In this document: one piece after another, positions 33,467-41,340 of the stretch
How positions within the stretch are numbered: position 1 is the first letter of the stretch
Layout: each line of letters starts with the position of its first letter
From: Caldatribacterium sp051549785
GTDB lineage: Bacteria; Atribacterota; Atribacteria; Atribacterales; Caldatribacteriaceae
Length of the DNA: 64,000 nucleotides
Direction: 5' to 3'
NCBI RefSeq assembly: GCF_051549785.1
Contig: NZ_CP189974.1
Location: 310,001 to 374,000, forward strand
Translations under genes and position numbers: made by a program
The notes under the pieces: generated by a model
What the model saw: the letters and a program-made list of their open reading frames with translations, nothing else
What the model was told of the DNA's origin: nothing
Databases searched by the model: none

Positions 33467-34714
33467 TCAACTACACCACAAATCAAGAAACTCGTCCCAC
33501 TGGGTATCCCGCGCAAAGGCGAGATTACCGTAGTCGGAAGCACCGAAACTTGGACACGAATTGGCGTAGTATGGTAGGTATGGTAGATGTATCGAGAGCC
33601 CCTTGGCCCCAAGGTAATATCCTGAAGCTCGGTTGTAGATTACCGTACTTTTCAGCTTCGTCTGAACCTTTGTCAGAGCAGACTTGAGCTCACGGTCTTT
33701 CCGCTCACGGTCATTCCATTTCTTGAGCAGTCGAACGAAATTCTCGATATCCACGTAACCAGATTCTTCATCAACATAGGGTGAATCTGGAGAAACAGCT
33801 CGATCGTTCAGGGCCGGGATGTCTTTACCTGAACGAAGGAGAACGCCTGCCAGCCCACTGATGGCCTCGGCCAGGGCGCCAACGCGGGAAAGACGTATGA
33901 CCGAAAGCGTAAGGCTTCCTCCCCCATAGTAAGCAAAGTAGCTCTTCACAATCTCCTGAGCTAAGGCTGTAGGGCTCATGGTGGGGCTTTTGGCAAGCCG
34001 GCGGAAAAGGCGCCCGTAGTTCCATCCATCTCCTGGTTCTTCTGCCTGGGAGGCCACGAGAATGTCCCCATAGTTCCTGATTTCATAGGCTACCTCCACC
34101 ATGGCCATAAGGCAAGCATCCATTCCGATAAGGTTGAACCGAACACCTCCCGCCCGAAGGGCAAAAGCAAGCTCAGGCAAAGTGAGGTAATCCCCACCCG
34201 CCGAATCATCCCAGCAAATACCCTTTACGGGATTCCTCCATCCTGCTCCGTGATTCCAGAGAATGAGCGCATACCTCCGTGCAGGATATTGGTTCCGCAC
34301 AAACTGGATAAATTCCGCCAGAGTTTCTCCATCTCCAGTATTCAAGTTGCCTGCGCCACTCCAGATATCCAAAACCTTTCCTTCCTGCAGAGAGTAATAC
34401 TTGGTGGACCCTCCTCCATCAAAGAGCACAACTACGTTGACTCTATCCTTTGCCCCTATCCCCGAATCTCTCATTTCTTGAAGATCCCGGAGAGCATAGG
34501 GATAGAGATTGTTATCTGCTGCCATGTACACTATAACGGTCCACGCCGCAGACCCCGAGGCCTTAACATCCCCTTCAAAAGCCTCTTCGGTACCCTCAAG
34601 GTCCCCTTCTTCTTCAGAAGGCAGCGAGGGAATATTCTCCAGACAACCACTTACTACAAACACCGCCAAAAACAGGAACACCAATCCCATCCAAAATGTG
34701 ACCTTCTTAGGCAT
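33467..34714 (-). CDS. Clostripain-family (C11) cysteine protease lipoprotein
   Basis: A 415-residue exported protein with lipobox VVSGC (about residue 24), an acidic linker, and a C11 peptidase domain from about residue 60: WTVIVYMAADNNL, the catalytic His in LWNHGAGW (H155) and Cys in GMDACLMAMVE (C201). Clostripain-like enzymes cleave after Arg or Lys and are often secreted. Both catalytic residues are present. The start is the ATG at 34714 after GTGGAG. It is the second candidate surface protease in the window. Confidence 0.87.
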   Translation of the reverse strand: MPKKVTFWMGLVFLFLAVFVVSGCLENIPSLPSEEEGDLEGTEEAFEGDVKASGSAAWTVIVYMAADNNLYPYALRDLQEMRDSGIGAKDRVNVVVLFDGGGSTKYYSLQEGKVLDIWSGAGNLNTGDGETLAEFIQFVRNQYPARRYALILWNHGAGWRNPVKGICWDDSAGGDYLTLPELAFALRAGGVRFNLIGMDACLMAMVEVAYEIRNYGDILVASQAEEPGDGWNYGRLFRRLAKSPTMSPTALAQEIVKSYFAYYGGGSLTLSVIRLSRVGALAEAISGLAGVLLRSGKDIPALNDRAVSPDSPYVDEESGYVDIENFVRLLKKWNDRERKDRELKSALTKVQTKLKSTVIYNRASGYYLGAKGLSIHLPYLPYYANSCPSFGASDYGNLAFARDTQWDEFLDLWCS

Positions 34715-34767
34715 CTGCTCCACCCCTGCCACTTCCTGAAAAGCTCCCCACCATCAAGATATAAGAA

Positions 34768-34793
34768 AACCCCAGGGGAAAACCCCTGGGGTT
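34768..34793 (-). terminator. Intrinsic terminator for the lipoprotein at 34.8 kb
   Basis: An 11-bp inverted repeat AACCCCAGGGG with loop AAAA; on the - strand it is followed by TTCTTATATC. It lies 25 nt after the stop at 34818. Confidence 0.8.
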
Positions 34794-34817
34794 CACCAGA
34801 TCTCTCAAACTGCCTAA

Positions 34818-35507
34818 TCACAGCGGGCAGCCAGATGGCGGAGTTGGTCCTGGCTCGCAAATTGCCGTACAACAAGCCTGACCTTCGATATCCTCGCAGC
34901 AACGGTTCCCAAGTTCATCGTAAACAGCGCACCATCTGCTCAGCTTCCACTTTACCTGATCAGCAGTAGTAGCATATTTATTAACCCTATCTACTCCCTG
35001 ATCCTCCAGAACCGCCCTGTAAGCATCGGCAGAGTCCTCGTCGCAAATGAGACCGTAACCGAAGTTTCCTCCCAGGTCACCTTCTGTTACTGTTGCCGTA
35101 ATAGTAATCTTCTTCCCATCGCTGCTGAGTTCAGCCTCAGTAACCTCAATCTCTACATCATCGGCCGGGGCAACGTCATCAGTAGTATCTGCATCGTATC
35201 TTGTCGGGTTCACTACCGTGAATTCCCAGTAATCTGGGTTCGTAATACAATCCTCGTCCCCAGCAATGGGTTCGTCAAAGGTGATGACGATTTCGATTTC
35301 ACCTTCTCCATCACCGGTGTATGGATTGTACAGATTCCGCACTACCGTGCTCACAGGCTGAGGGCAGCGAGTGTCAGGAGTGGGAGTGGGAGGAGTTGCC
35401 GTAGGAGTTGGACTTGGAGTTGGGGTTGTCGTCGGCTTACAGCCGACCATGGCAAGGACGGCAACGGCAAAGGCTGCGGCGATGAGCAACCACGCGTACT
35501 TCTTCAT
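34818..35507 (-). CDS. Secreted lipoprotein with Thr-Pro linker, unknown function
   Basis: A 229-residue lipoprotein: MKKYAWLL signal peptide, lipobox MVGC (about residue 23), a TPTPSPTPTATPP linker, then an acidic beta-rich domain (IEIVITFDEPIAGDED, KKITITATVTEGDLGG), which resembles Ig-like/Big-type surface domains. A Cys-rich tail follows (NRCCEDIEGQACCTAICEP). No exact family recognised. The ATG at 35507 follows AAAGGAGG. The long, G+C-rich structured upstream region may be a regulatory leader. Confidence 0.72.
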   Translation of the reverse strand: MKKYAWLLIAAAFAVAVLAMVGCKPTTTPTPSPTPTATPPTPTPDTRCPQPVSTVVRNLYNPYTGDGEGEIEIVITFDEPIAGDEDCITNPDYWEFTVVNPTRYDADTTDDVAPADDVEIEVTEAELSSDGKKITITATVTEGDLGGNFGYGLICDEDSADAYRAVLEDQGVDRVNKYATTADQVKWKLSRWCAVYDELGNRCCEDIEGQACCTAICEPGPTPPSGCPL

Positions 35508-35529
35508 GCAACACAACCTCCTTTACCTT

Positions 35530-35650
35530 GGGTTTCTTCCTGTGCCTCCCGTGCGGGCTTTCCGCTGTTTCGCCCACAGGGTGCGGCTATCCATCCCCTT
35601 GAGATAGGGCCGGAGAGTTTTGCCCTACCCTTGACCCTCTCGACCTCAGG
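35530..35650 (-). promoter_or_regulatory. Possible structured leader RNA, class not identified
   Basis: The - strand leader upstream of the lipoprotein contains GGGCAAAACTC, CTCCGGCCCTA and GATGGATAGCCG, then a region that can pair (CCCTGTGGGC with GCCCGCACGGG). Parts resemble the second half (P3 side) of a GEMM-I c-di-GMP aptamer (GCAAAGCC.CCGGCCTA...GG.AGC), but the obligatory P2 arm with GGCAAACC and GAAA loop is not clear. It could be a diverged variant or an unrelated structure. Confidence 0.25.
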
Positions 35651-35732
35651 GCAAGAGAAGAACGCCACAAGGCACAGCTCAATTATATACTACGAAGGGG
35701 ACAAAGGAAAGTTTCGCCCCTGGAGCAAAGAC

Positions 35733-36926
35733 TCAGGGGTTCCCCGTTCCTTTTTGAGTTTGGGCCTTTGCTCTCTCCCAGAATTCCACGAAAAAGGCTG
35801 CAAAAACCCCCACAAAGAGCCCGGCCACAACTCCCACGGCGAGGTTCAGCTTCAAGCTCCGCTTGTTCCCAGAATACTTAATATCCCCCACCATTACCTT
35901 GCCATCAAAAGCACGAGCACCAACGGCCTCATAAGGGGGCAAAGACAAAGAAAGGATGCGCTGCAACTCCCTCCAGAACGTGTAGTCCCGCAAAAGGAGG
36001 TTGTACTCATCCACAAGGGGGCTCTGGCGAAGCTTCTGCATCTCCAGGGCCTCCTTCTCTTTCTGGAGGGCACGGATTTCCTCATCAATCTCTTGAATCG
36101 CCTTTTCATATCTTTCTCTCAGCCCTTCTCCAACGCTCAGAGCTTTCTCCAGGGAAACGAAGCTCAGCTCACGCAAAACCTCAGGAGAAAGCGGCAACGA
36201 GAGGACCGGGGCATCCTGTTGCTGCTGAAGGATTTTTCTCCTCTCCTTAAGGACCGCAAGCGATTCTTCTACCTCTTTTACTCTCGCATCAAGAGCAAAG
36301 AGGTCGTTGCGTTCCAGAAAGGCAAAGAGCTTTTCTTTCGCTTCTTCATACCTCTCCGCAGAAACCCTCACAAGGTCCTGGAAAAAAGCAATTTTTGCAT
36401 TATGGCGCTCTTGCAAGGCGCTGAGAAGGTCCCGCTGAACCTGCAAAGCCAGGACTTCCGCCATTTTCCTACACAGTTCTTGGCTCCGGGAAGCAACGGT
36501 GAAGAGAACTCCCCCTCCCTCTTGTAGAGTCCTATTCACAGAAAGGCCGTACCTCTCCACAAGGGCCTCAAAATCGTTCGTGCGCGAAATTTCCAGGATT
36601 TTTCCTGCTTTCGCAAAGCTTGCAAGAAGCAAATCCGGAGAATCCTCTTCCCTGAGTGGAGCTGAGAAGGAGTAAGGAATGTTCAAGGGCTCTTGAGAGC
36701 CGTAGTACCTTACTGAAATCTGTCCCTTGAATTCCCCTGGAAAGGAGCTCTCTGCAAAGGTCACCTGAAACTCCGCTTTGAAAGTTTGCGGGACAAACCG
36801 CCAGGCCAGAAGGGCAAGGATAAAGGTGGCGAGGGTAACACCGGCAATCAACCACTTGCGCCTAAGAAGGATGGTGACGAGGTCAAAGAGGGAAATTTCT
36901 TCTTCCCAGTCCGTCCGGTCTTCCAT
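35733..36926 (-). CDS. Wzz/chain-length determinant-like protein
   Basis: A 397-residue inner-membrane protein: N-terminal Wzz domain (FDLVTILLRRKWLIAGVTLATF, TM helix about 25-47), long coiled-coil periplasmic part (about 150-310) and second TM helix about 360-385. It has no tyrosine-kinase domain. Such polysaccharide co-polymerases set the length of Wzy-dependent polymers together with Wzy and Wzx, which are encoded in the island at 38.9-48.4 kb. SD AAGGAGGAAGG precedes the ATG. Confidence 0.87.
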   Translation of the reverse strand: MEDRTDWEEEISLFDLVTILLRRKWLIAGVTLATFILALLAWRFVPQTFKAEFQVTFAESSFPGEFKGQISVRYYGSQEPLNIPYSFSAPLREEDSPDLLLASFAKAGKILEISRTNDFEALVERYGLSVNRTLQEGGGVLFTVASRSQELCRKMAEVLALQVQRDLLSALQERHNAKIAFFQDLVRVSAERYEEAKEKLFAFLERNDLFALDARVKEVEESLAVLKERRKILQQQQDAPVLSLPLSPEVLRELSFVSLEKALSVGEGLRERYEKAIQEIDEEIRALQKEKEALEMQKLRQSPLVDEYNLLLRDYTFWRELQRILSLSLPPYEAVGARAFDGKVMVGDIKYSGNKRSLKLNLAVGVVAGLFVGVFAAFFVEFWERAKAQTQKGTGNP

Positions 36927-37014
36927 AAAGCGCCTTCCTCCTTGAACAGACGATATAGTTAAAAGCAGGATTTTCTCAGTATTCTATCCTGTAGCGCCCG
37001 AGTTCTTCAAGGTA

Positions 37015-37200
37015 GGTCTCTGTTCCCCGCCCTGGCAAAGCAATCTCAAAGCCGGATTGCTTCGGGCCTTCGGCCCTCGCAAGGACAAAGGAGGGTCACT
37101 GCGAGGTCGTCGTGTCGCTTGGCAAAGCGGTCTCTCAGAGATTCCCCACCGCTTTGCGGCTTTAGAAGGACAGAAAAGGGAGTGGCCTGAAACAACCGGA
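37015..37200. repeat. Dispersed-repeat copies
   Basis: Contains GGCAAAGCAATCTC, GGTCACTGCGAGGTCGTCGT, GGCAAAGCGGTCTC and CCGCTTTGCGGC. This is one of the best-preserved copies and shows both arms. There is no gene from 36927 to about 37340. Confidence 0.75.
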
Positions 37201-37341
37201 AAAGGGCACGAGCGGAAAACGAACCCCTAAAACCCCTGCTGAAGAGCCTACATGGTATAGTAGGCGCGATGGAGGCTGTCGGGTTCAAGCATTGCGGAAG
37301 TCAGGTCGTGTGCGAGGGGAAGGCTGTACAGCATAAACGCC

Positions 37342-37632
37342 CGGGGGGAAAGGATCAGCATCCTCTTCCTCCATCATGCTTTAGAGAGGACGAAGAAGTG
37401 GCCCCTGTCAGAAGAGCAGGTCCTGGAAACGTTCCTTTTCCCTGAAGAAGTTGTCACCGGGCACGGCAAAAGGTCTATCGCCCACAGGAGGTACGAAGGT
37501 TCCTACTTTGTCCGGGCTATTTACGAATACGACGGCAACACACCGGTGCTCGTCACCGTGTACTTCCCCTACGCCAAGCGGTACTTTCAGGGAGGTGAGG
37601 TCTTTGAAGATAAAATACTCGAGAGAGGCTGA
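37342..37632 (+). pseudogene. DUF4258-like toxin, start codon not found
   Basis: In the frame ending at TGA 37630-37632, HHALERTKKWPLSEEQVLETF, PEEVVTGHGKRSIAHRRYE and VRAIYEYDGNTPVLVTVYFPYAKRYF match the DUF4258 family (putative RelE/BrnT-like toxins) across nearly its full length. No ATG, GTG or TTG occurs in frame between the upstream stop (37261-37263) and the domain, so the N-terminus is damaged or a rare start is used. It is immediately followed by a DUF2283 gene, its usual partner. Confidence 0.7.
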
Positions 37633-37810
37633 TGTGCTCCTGATAGAGCTCAGAGAGGGCCATCCAGCGGACTCCATAGACCTGAAGGAAGGGGTTATTC
37701 TCCACCTTGACGAACGGGGTCTTCCCCTGGAAATAGAAATACTCGACGCCTCGAAGCTCACTTCGCTTGGAGAAATCCACATTATGGCGCCCCTTGAAGT
37801 AGTCCGCTGA
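37604..37810 (+). CDS. DUF2283 family protein (putative antitoxin)
   Basis: A 68-residue protein beginning KIKYSREADVLLIELREG and ending GEIHIMAPLEVV, a near-complete DUF2283 domain, with LHLDERGLPLEIEILDAS in the middle. DUF2283 proteins often follow DUF4258 genes and are thought to be antitoxins. The start is TTG at 37604 with GGAGG about 8 nt upstream (an alternative GTG is at 37595). It overlaps the end of the DUF4258 frame by 29 nt. Confidence 0.72.
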   Translation: MKIKYSREADVLLIELREGHPADSIDLKEGVILHLDERGLPLEIEILDASKLTSLGEIHIMAPLEVVR

Positions 37811-37914
37811 ATCTAGGTTTTTGCGTTTTCCATACACCCTGCAGTAGCCCTTAGGGTCAAAGACCGGTCCTCGATCAGCCCACACCGGACTCCTGGACTT
37901 ATAGTGCTTCTCCT

Positions 37915-38040
37915 GCCGTGTGCCCTCTGCGTCCTGAGACTGCGTCGCTTCGCTCCCCACGGTGACAAAGAAGGAAATCCTCGCGGTGGCAGAAAAGGGC
38001 TCGCGGCGACAGGAGGAGATTGCAGTGATAGAAGGGAAAT
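37915..38040. repeat. Dispersed-repeat copy
   Basis: Contains GACTGCGTCGCTTCGCTCCC, CGGTGACAAAGAAGG, AATCCTCGCGGTGGCAG and TTGCAGTGATAG, variants of the window-wide repeat. There is no gene in 37811-38056. Confidence 0.6.
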
Positions 38041-38056
38041 TAACCATGCGGTAAAT

Positions 38057-38529
38057 TCAGAAGAAATGCGCCGGTCTCCCGTAACCGGGCTGATTCAGAA
38101 AAGAAGAACACCGGAACGTTGCATCGCTCCCCCTCACCAGCTCTCCAGGGGATTTTCTCCCCCGTTCGGTACGATCGAAGTTGGCGTCAAAGCTCACAAG
38201 CTGTAAGGTATATTTTGTCGCCACTCCATACTGGTATGCGTCACCGAAGTCGAGTTTCAAGCAAGAAGCAGCATCGATAACCATCCTCATATCCTCCGGT
38301 AAAAGATGCAAAAGCCGCATGCCAGCGTTCAACATCACATTGTCAAGGAAATCTCGAAATGCCTGGTGCCTATTTTTTGGAAAAGCAGGATGCCGATGGG
38401 GTGGAGGGAGTCATCAGAGAGGAACAACCCATGCTCATCCATGCGCGAAAGAAAGTTCTTCGCTTCTCCAGCGCGTTCCTGTTCCAAGAGGATTTCGAGA
38501 AACACGCTGGTATTAACGAGAAACCTCAC
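38057..38529 (-). pseudogene. PIN-domain (VapC-like) toxin, frameshifted
   Basis: The N-terminal part is in one frame (MRFLVNTSVFLEILLEQE from GTG 38529). The rest is in another frame after about 38340 (DNVMLNAGMRLLHLLPEDM, FGDAYQYGVATKYTLQ, VSFDANFDRTERGRKSPGE). Joined, they give a whole PIN domain. One base is missing between the two frames. The first catalytic Asp, normally FLVDTSV, is Asn here. The frameshift plus active-site loss indicate a dead toxin. A DUF2281-type antitoxin overlaps the start. Confidence 0.78.
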
Positions 38530-38745
38530 CGTCTCCTACTCTCCAGTGTGCTATAGCATGCTGTAAAGTCACCGAAGTATACTGGTCGCGTAACTCCCTG
38601 GGTGCTCCCGTCCAGGAAAAAAGGGGTTTCCTTGTGGTTTTCCACCCTCTTTTTTCCAACAAAAACCGGGCAAAATCTTCCACTTCTTCCTGAAGCTCAG
38701 GAGGTAGCGCCTCACCTAAGATCGCACCGGTGCCAAAGCGATTCC
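38513..38745 (-). pseudogene. DUF2281-type antitoxin, frameshifted
   Basis: Two - strand frames together form a DUF2281 antitoxin: ALPPELQEEVEDFARFLLEK, then after a shift WTGAPRELRDQYTSVTLQHA, ending WRVGDGEVSR at a TAA (38513-38515) 17 nt inside the PIN gene. This is the normal layout of DUF2281-PIN pairs. The start is unclear. It decayed together with its toxin. Confidence 0.65.
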
Positions 38746-38754
38746 TGTTTTTAC

Positions 38755-38865
38755 CCCAGGGCTCTCACCACCGCGAGCCTCTTATGTTCGTTGAGCAAAA
38801 CAACCTCCCCACCACAAAAGCGAGATTCCTCACCACTTCGTGGTTCGGAATGACGAGTAAGGGGG
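38755..38865. repeat. Dispersed-repeat copy
   Basis: Contains CTCACCACCGCGAGCCTC, TTGAGCAAAACAACCTCC and AAGCGAGATTCCTCACC, a weak copy of the repeat between the dead TA pair and the EPS island. Confidence 0.5.
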
Positions 38866-38950
38866 ATGTCTCCGTGAAGCCGTATGTTCGTTTCCGAAGG
38901 GTCTTGCGCCCTATAAAACCAAGGAACAGCCACCCAGCAACCCCAACTTT

Positions 38951-40102
38951 TCAAACGTATCTCTCCAAAAACTTCCGGTACACCCCCTCCATCTCCTGCA
39001 GCACCCGCTCAAGCGAATAGGCCTCGACCTTCCTGAGGCTTTCTCTACCCATTTTTTCCCGCAACTCCCTGGACCTAATGGGCTGCCCCAGGGCCTCGGT
39101 AAGCGCAGCAACATCCCCCAGGGGAACGAGGAATCCGTTTACCCCATCCTCCACGAGGTCTCGGTTTCCCCGCACATCGGTGGCCACAAGGGGCTTTCCC
39201 GCCGCCATCCCCTCAAGGAGCGCTCGGGGGAGTCCTTCGCGCTTTGAGACGAGTACCACGACGTCAGAGGCAGCAAGAACAGCCGGAACGTCCTCTCTTC
39301 TCCCCAGGAAATGCACCCGGGGAAGGGACTCCCGCTCCACCCATGCCCTGGTCTTTTCCAGGAGCTCCCCATCGCCCACGAAAAGCAAGTGGGCATGTCC
39401 GAACTTTTTTGCCACCTCCTTCCAGGCCGCAAGGAGAAAGGCATGGTTTTTAGTAGGCGTGAACTCCGCCACGCAGGTCACGACCACTTCGCCATCCCCT
39501 ATCCCGAACTCCTCGCGCAAGGAAGCATTGACGTTGCGGAAGCGCTCTAACTCCACCCCCACCCCAGGGACGAGGAAGAGATTTTCCCCGGGGGTGAACC
39601 CAAGTTTTTTCCCGTGTTCAACGTCCTCTTCGTTCAAAACGATGAGCGCATCGGTGAAAGGAGCGGCGATCTTCTCGGCGGTATACCAGAAAAGCCAGGC
39701 TTTCCACGAAGCCCCCCGGAAGAAGTGGAATCCGTGAGCAGTATAGAGCACCAGGGGCACCCGGGCCAATTTTGCCGCAATTCTCCCTATGAAACTTGCT
39801 ACGGGGGTGTGGGTGTGCACGAGAACATAGCGCCTTTTTCGCAAAAGCCGCAAAAGCCTCCAGAAGCTCAGAACATTCGAAAAACTCAGAGGGCGGCGGG
39901 AAAAGGGAAGGGGATGCACCCGGAATCCCTCGCGCTCAATCTTTTCCCGAAACCCCGCCTCTCCTGCTGCCACCTCCACCTCGTACCCCAGAGAGCGCAG
40001 AAGCTTCATAAAGGGGAGGTGGAAGTGAAAAATGTGGCTATCGACGGTGGCGAGGAAGAGGATACGACGCGTTTTAGGGAACTCAGGCTTTCTGGAAATC
40101 AC
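38951..40102 (-). CDS. GT4-family glycosyltransferase
   Basis: A 383-residue GT-B enzyme: N-terminal Glyco_transf_4 domain (ILFLATVDSHIFHFHLPFMKL, THTPVASFIGRIAA) and C-terminal Glycos_transf_1 domain with the donor-binding EX7E-type region (SKREGLPRALLEGMAAGKPLV). It is similar to WcaA/EpsD- or RfaB-type exopolysaccharide transferases. The start is GTG at 40102 with GGAGGAT 9 nt upstream; an in-frame TTG at 40138 has weaker support. Last gene of the - strand EPS operon. Confidence 0.86.
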   Translation of the reverse strand: MISRKPEFPKTRRILFLATVDSHIFHFHLPFMKLLRSLGYEVEVAAGEAGFREKIEREGFRVHPLPFSRRPLSFSNVLSFWRLLRLLRKRRYVLVHTHTPVASFIGRIAAKLARVPLVLYTAHGFHFFRGASWKAWLFWYTAEKIAAPFTDALIVLNEEDVEHGKKLGFTPGENLFLVPGVGVELERFRNVNASLREEFGIGDGEVVVTCVAEFTPTKNHAFLLAAWKEVAKKFGHAHLLFVGDGELLEKTRAWVERESLPRVHFLGRREDVPAVLAASDVVVLVSKREGLPRALLEGMAAGKPLVATDVRGNRDLVEDGVNGFLVPLGDVAALTEALGQPIRSRELREKMGRESLRKVEAYSLERVLQEMEGVYRKFLERYV

Positions 40103-40203
40103 AAAATCGCCATCCTCCACCAATCCCCAGGGCCACAAGGGTCATGAGAAACCCATATCGTTCCCGGTACAAGGGGCCGAGGTTAGATTCTCACCCATGC
40201 AAT

Positions 40204-41340
40204 TTACAAACTACGTTGAATTCCCTTCCTCTGTAGAAGCTCTTCATAAAGAGCTTCCCACAGGTCCACCACTTTTTCAAGGGAAAAATGCTCTGTAACG
40301 TGTTCTCGTGCTTTTCTCCCCATTTCCAGGCGTTTTCCTTCGGGAAGATCCATAAGACGAGCCATCGCCACAGCCAGAGCCTCTGGATTCCTGGGGGGAA
40401 CCAGAAAACCAGTTTCACCCTCCAATACTATTTCTCTATTTCCACCAACATCGGTAGCCACAATGGGAAGCCCTGTAGCCGAGGCTTCAAGAAGTACATT
40501 GGGCATTCCCTCCCAGGAAGAAGACATAACGTAGGCATCAGCTGCGTTCATAAGCTGAGGGATATCGCGACGGATGCCCAAGAATTTAACGCGTTCCTTT
40601 ATGTCAAACTCCTGGGCCATAATTTCCATGTCTTTCCGCAGAGGCCCATCGCCAGCAATTAAAAGCATGGCATTCGGGTTATTGTGGACTACACGAGCAA
40701 AGGCCTGGAGCATATTGGGGTAATCTTTCTGAGGATCAAACCGCCCTACAGCAAGCCATACAAAACCATTAACTCCCAGCTCCCTTCGAAGTTTAAGGCG
40801 ACCTTCGGGATTAGGCTTGAAGCGCTCGATATCTACACCGTTTGGGATATAGCGTATCTTGTGGCGAGGCACAGCACCTACACGCACATAGCGCTCCAAG
40901 CCAGCCTGACTTACTTGCGTAGTAAGGTCACAGAGAGGATCGGTCAACCGGTAAAGGAACTCGCGGAGACGACCGCCTTCATCGATGTTGCGGGCACTGC
41001 ATATCAAAACAGGAAAGGGCGCAAGAGGGCGCACAATTCGCGCCAGAAGGTTAGCGTGCACCATGTGGCTATGGACAATATCTGGTCGCCATTTCCGAAT
41101 GATCCGAGCAAATCGCAAAACAGGGCATGGATCTGGCAATTTCCGCTGAATGTTCAGAGAAAAAACAGGGATACCCACCGCCTCAAGGTCCTCAACATAA
41201 GCCTTAGGCGGTATAAGAGAAACTACGCTCACCTCCCAGTCTCGAGACTTAAGCCGGGTAGCCAGGCGCACAAGCTGTGTTTCCGCCCCGCCATAGGCAA
41301 GGCCTGTGGTGAGGAATAAGAGCGAACTTTTACGTGGCAT
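40204..41340 (-). CDS. GT4-family glycosyltransferase
   Basis: A 378-residue GT-B enzyme: GLAYGGAETQLVRLATRL at the N-terminus (the GG-E acceptor loop), SHMVHANLLARIV, GRFDPQKDYPNMLQAFA and SSWEGMPNVLLEASATGLPIV (donor-binding E-x7-E region). It probably adds a hexose to the lipid-linked repeat unit on the cytoplasmic side. It overlaps the upstream polymerase gene by 11 nt. Confidence 0.9.
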   Translation of the reverse strand: MPRKSSLLFLTTGLAYGGAETQLVRLATRLKSRDWEVSVVSLIPPKAYVEDLEAVGIPVFSLNIQRKLPDPCPVLRFARIIRKWRPDIVHSHMVHANLLARIVRPLAPFPVLICSARNIDEGGRLREFLYRLTDPLCDLTTQVSQAGLERYVRVGAVPRHKIRYIPNGVDIERFKPNPEGRLKLRRELGVNGFVWLAVGRFDPQKDYPNMLQAFARVVHNNPNAMLLIAGDGPLRKDMEIMAQEFDIKERVKFLGIRRDIPQLMNAADAYVMSSSWEGMPNVLLEASATGLPIVATDVGGNREIVLEGETGFLVPPRNPEALAVAMARLMDLPEGKRLEMGRKAREHVTEHFSLEKVVDLWEALYEELLQRKGIQRSL

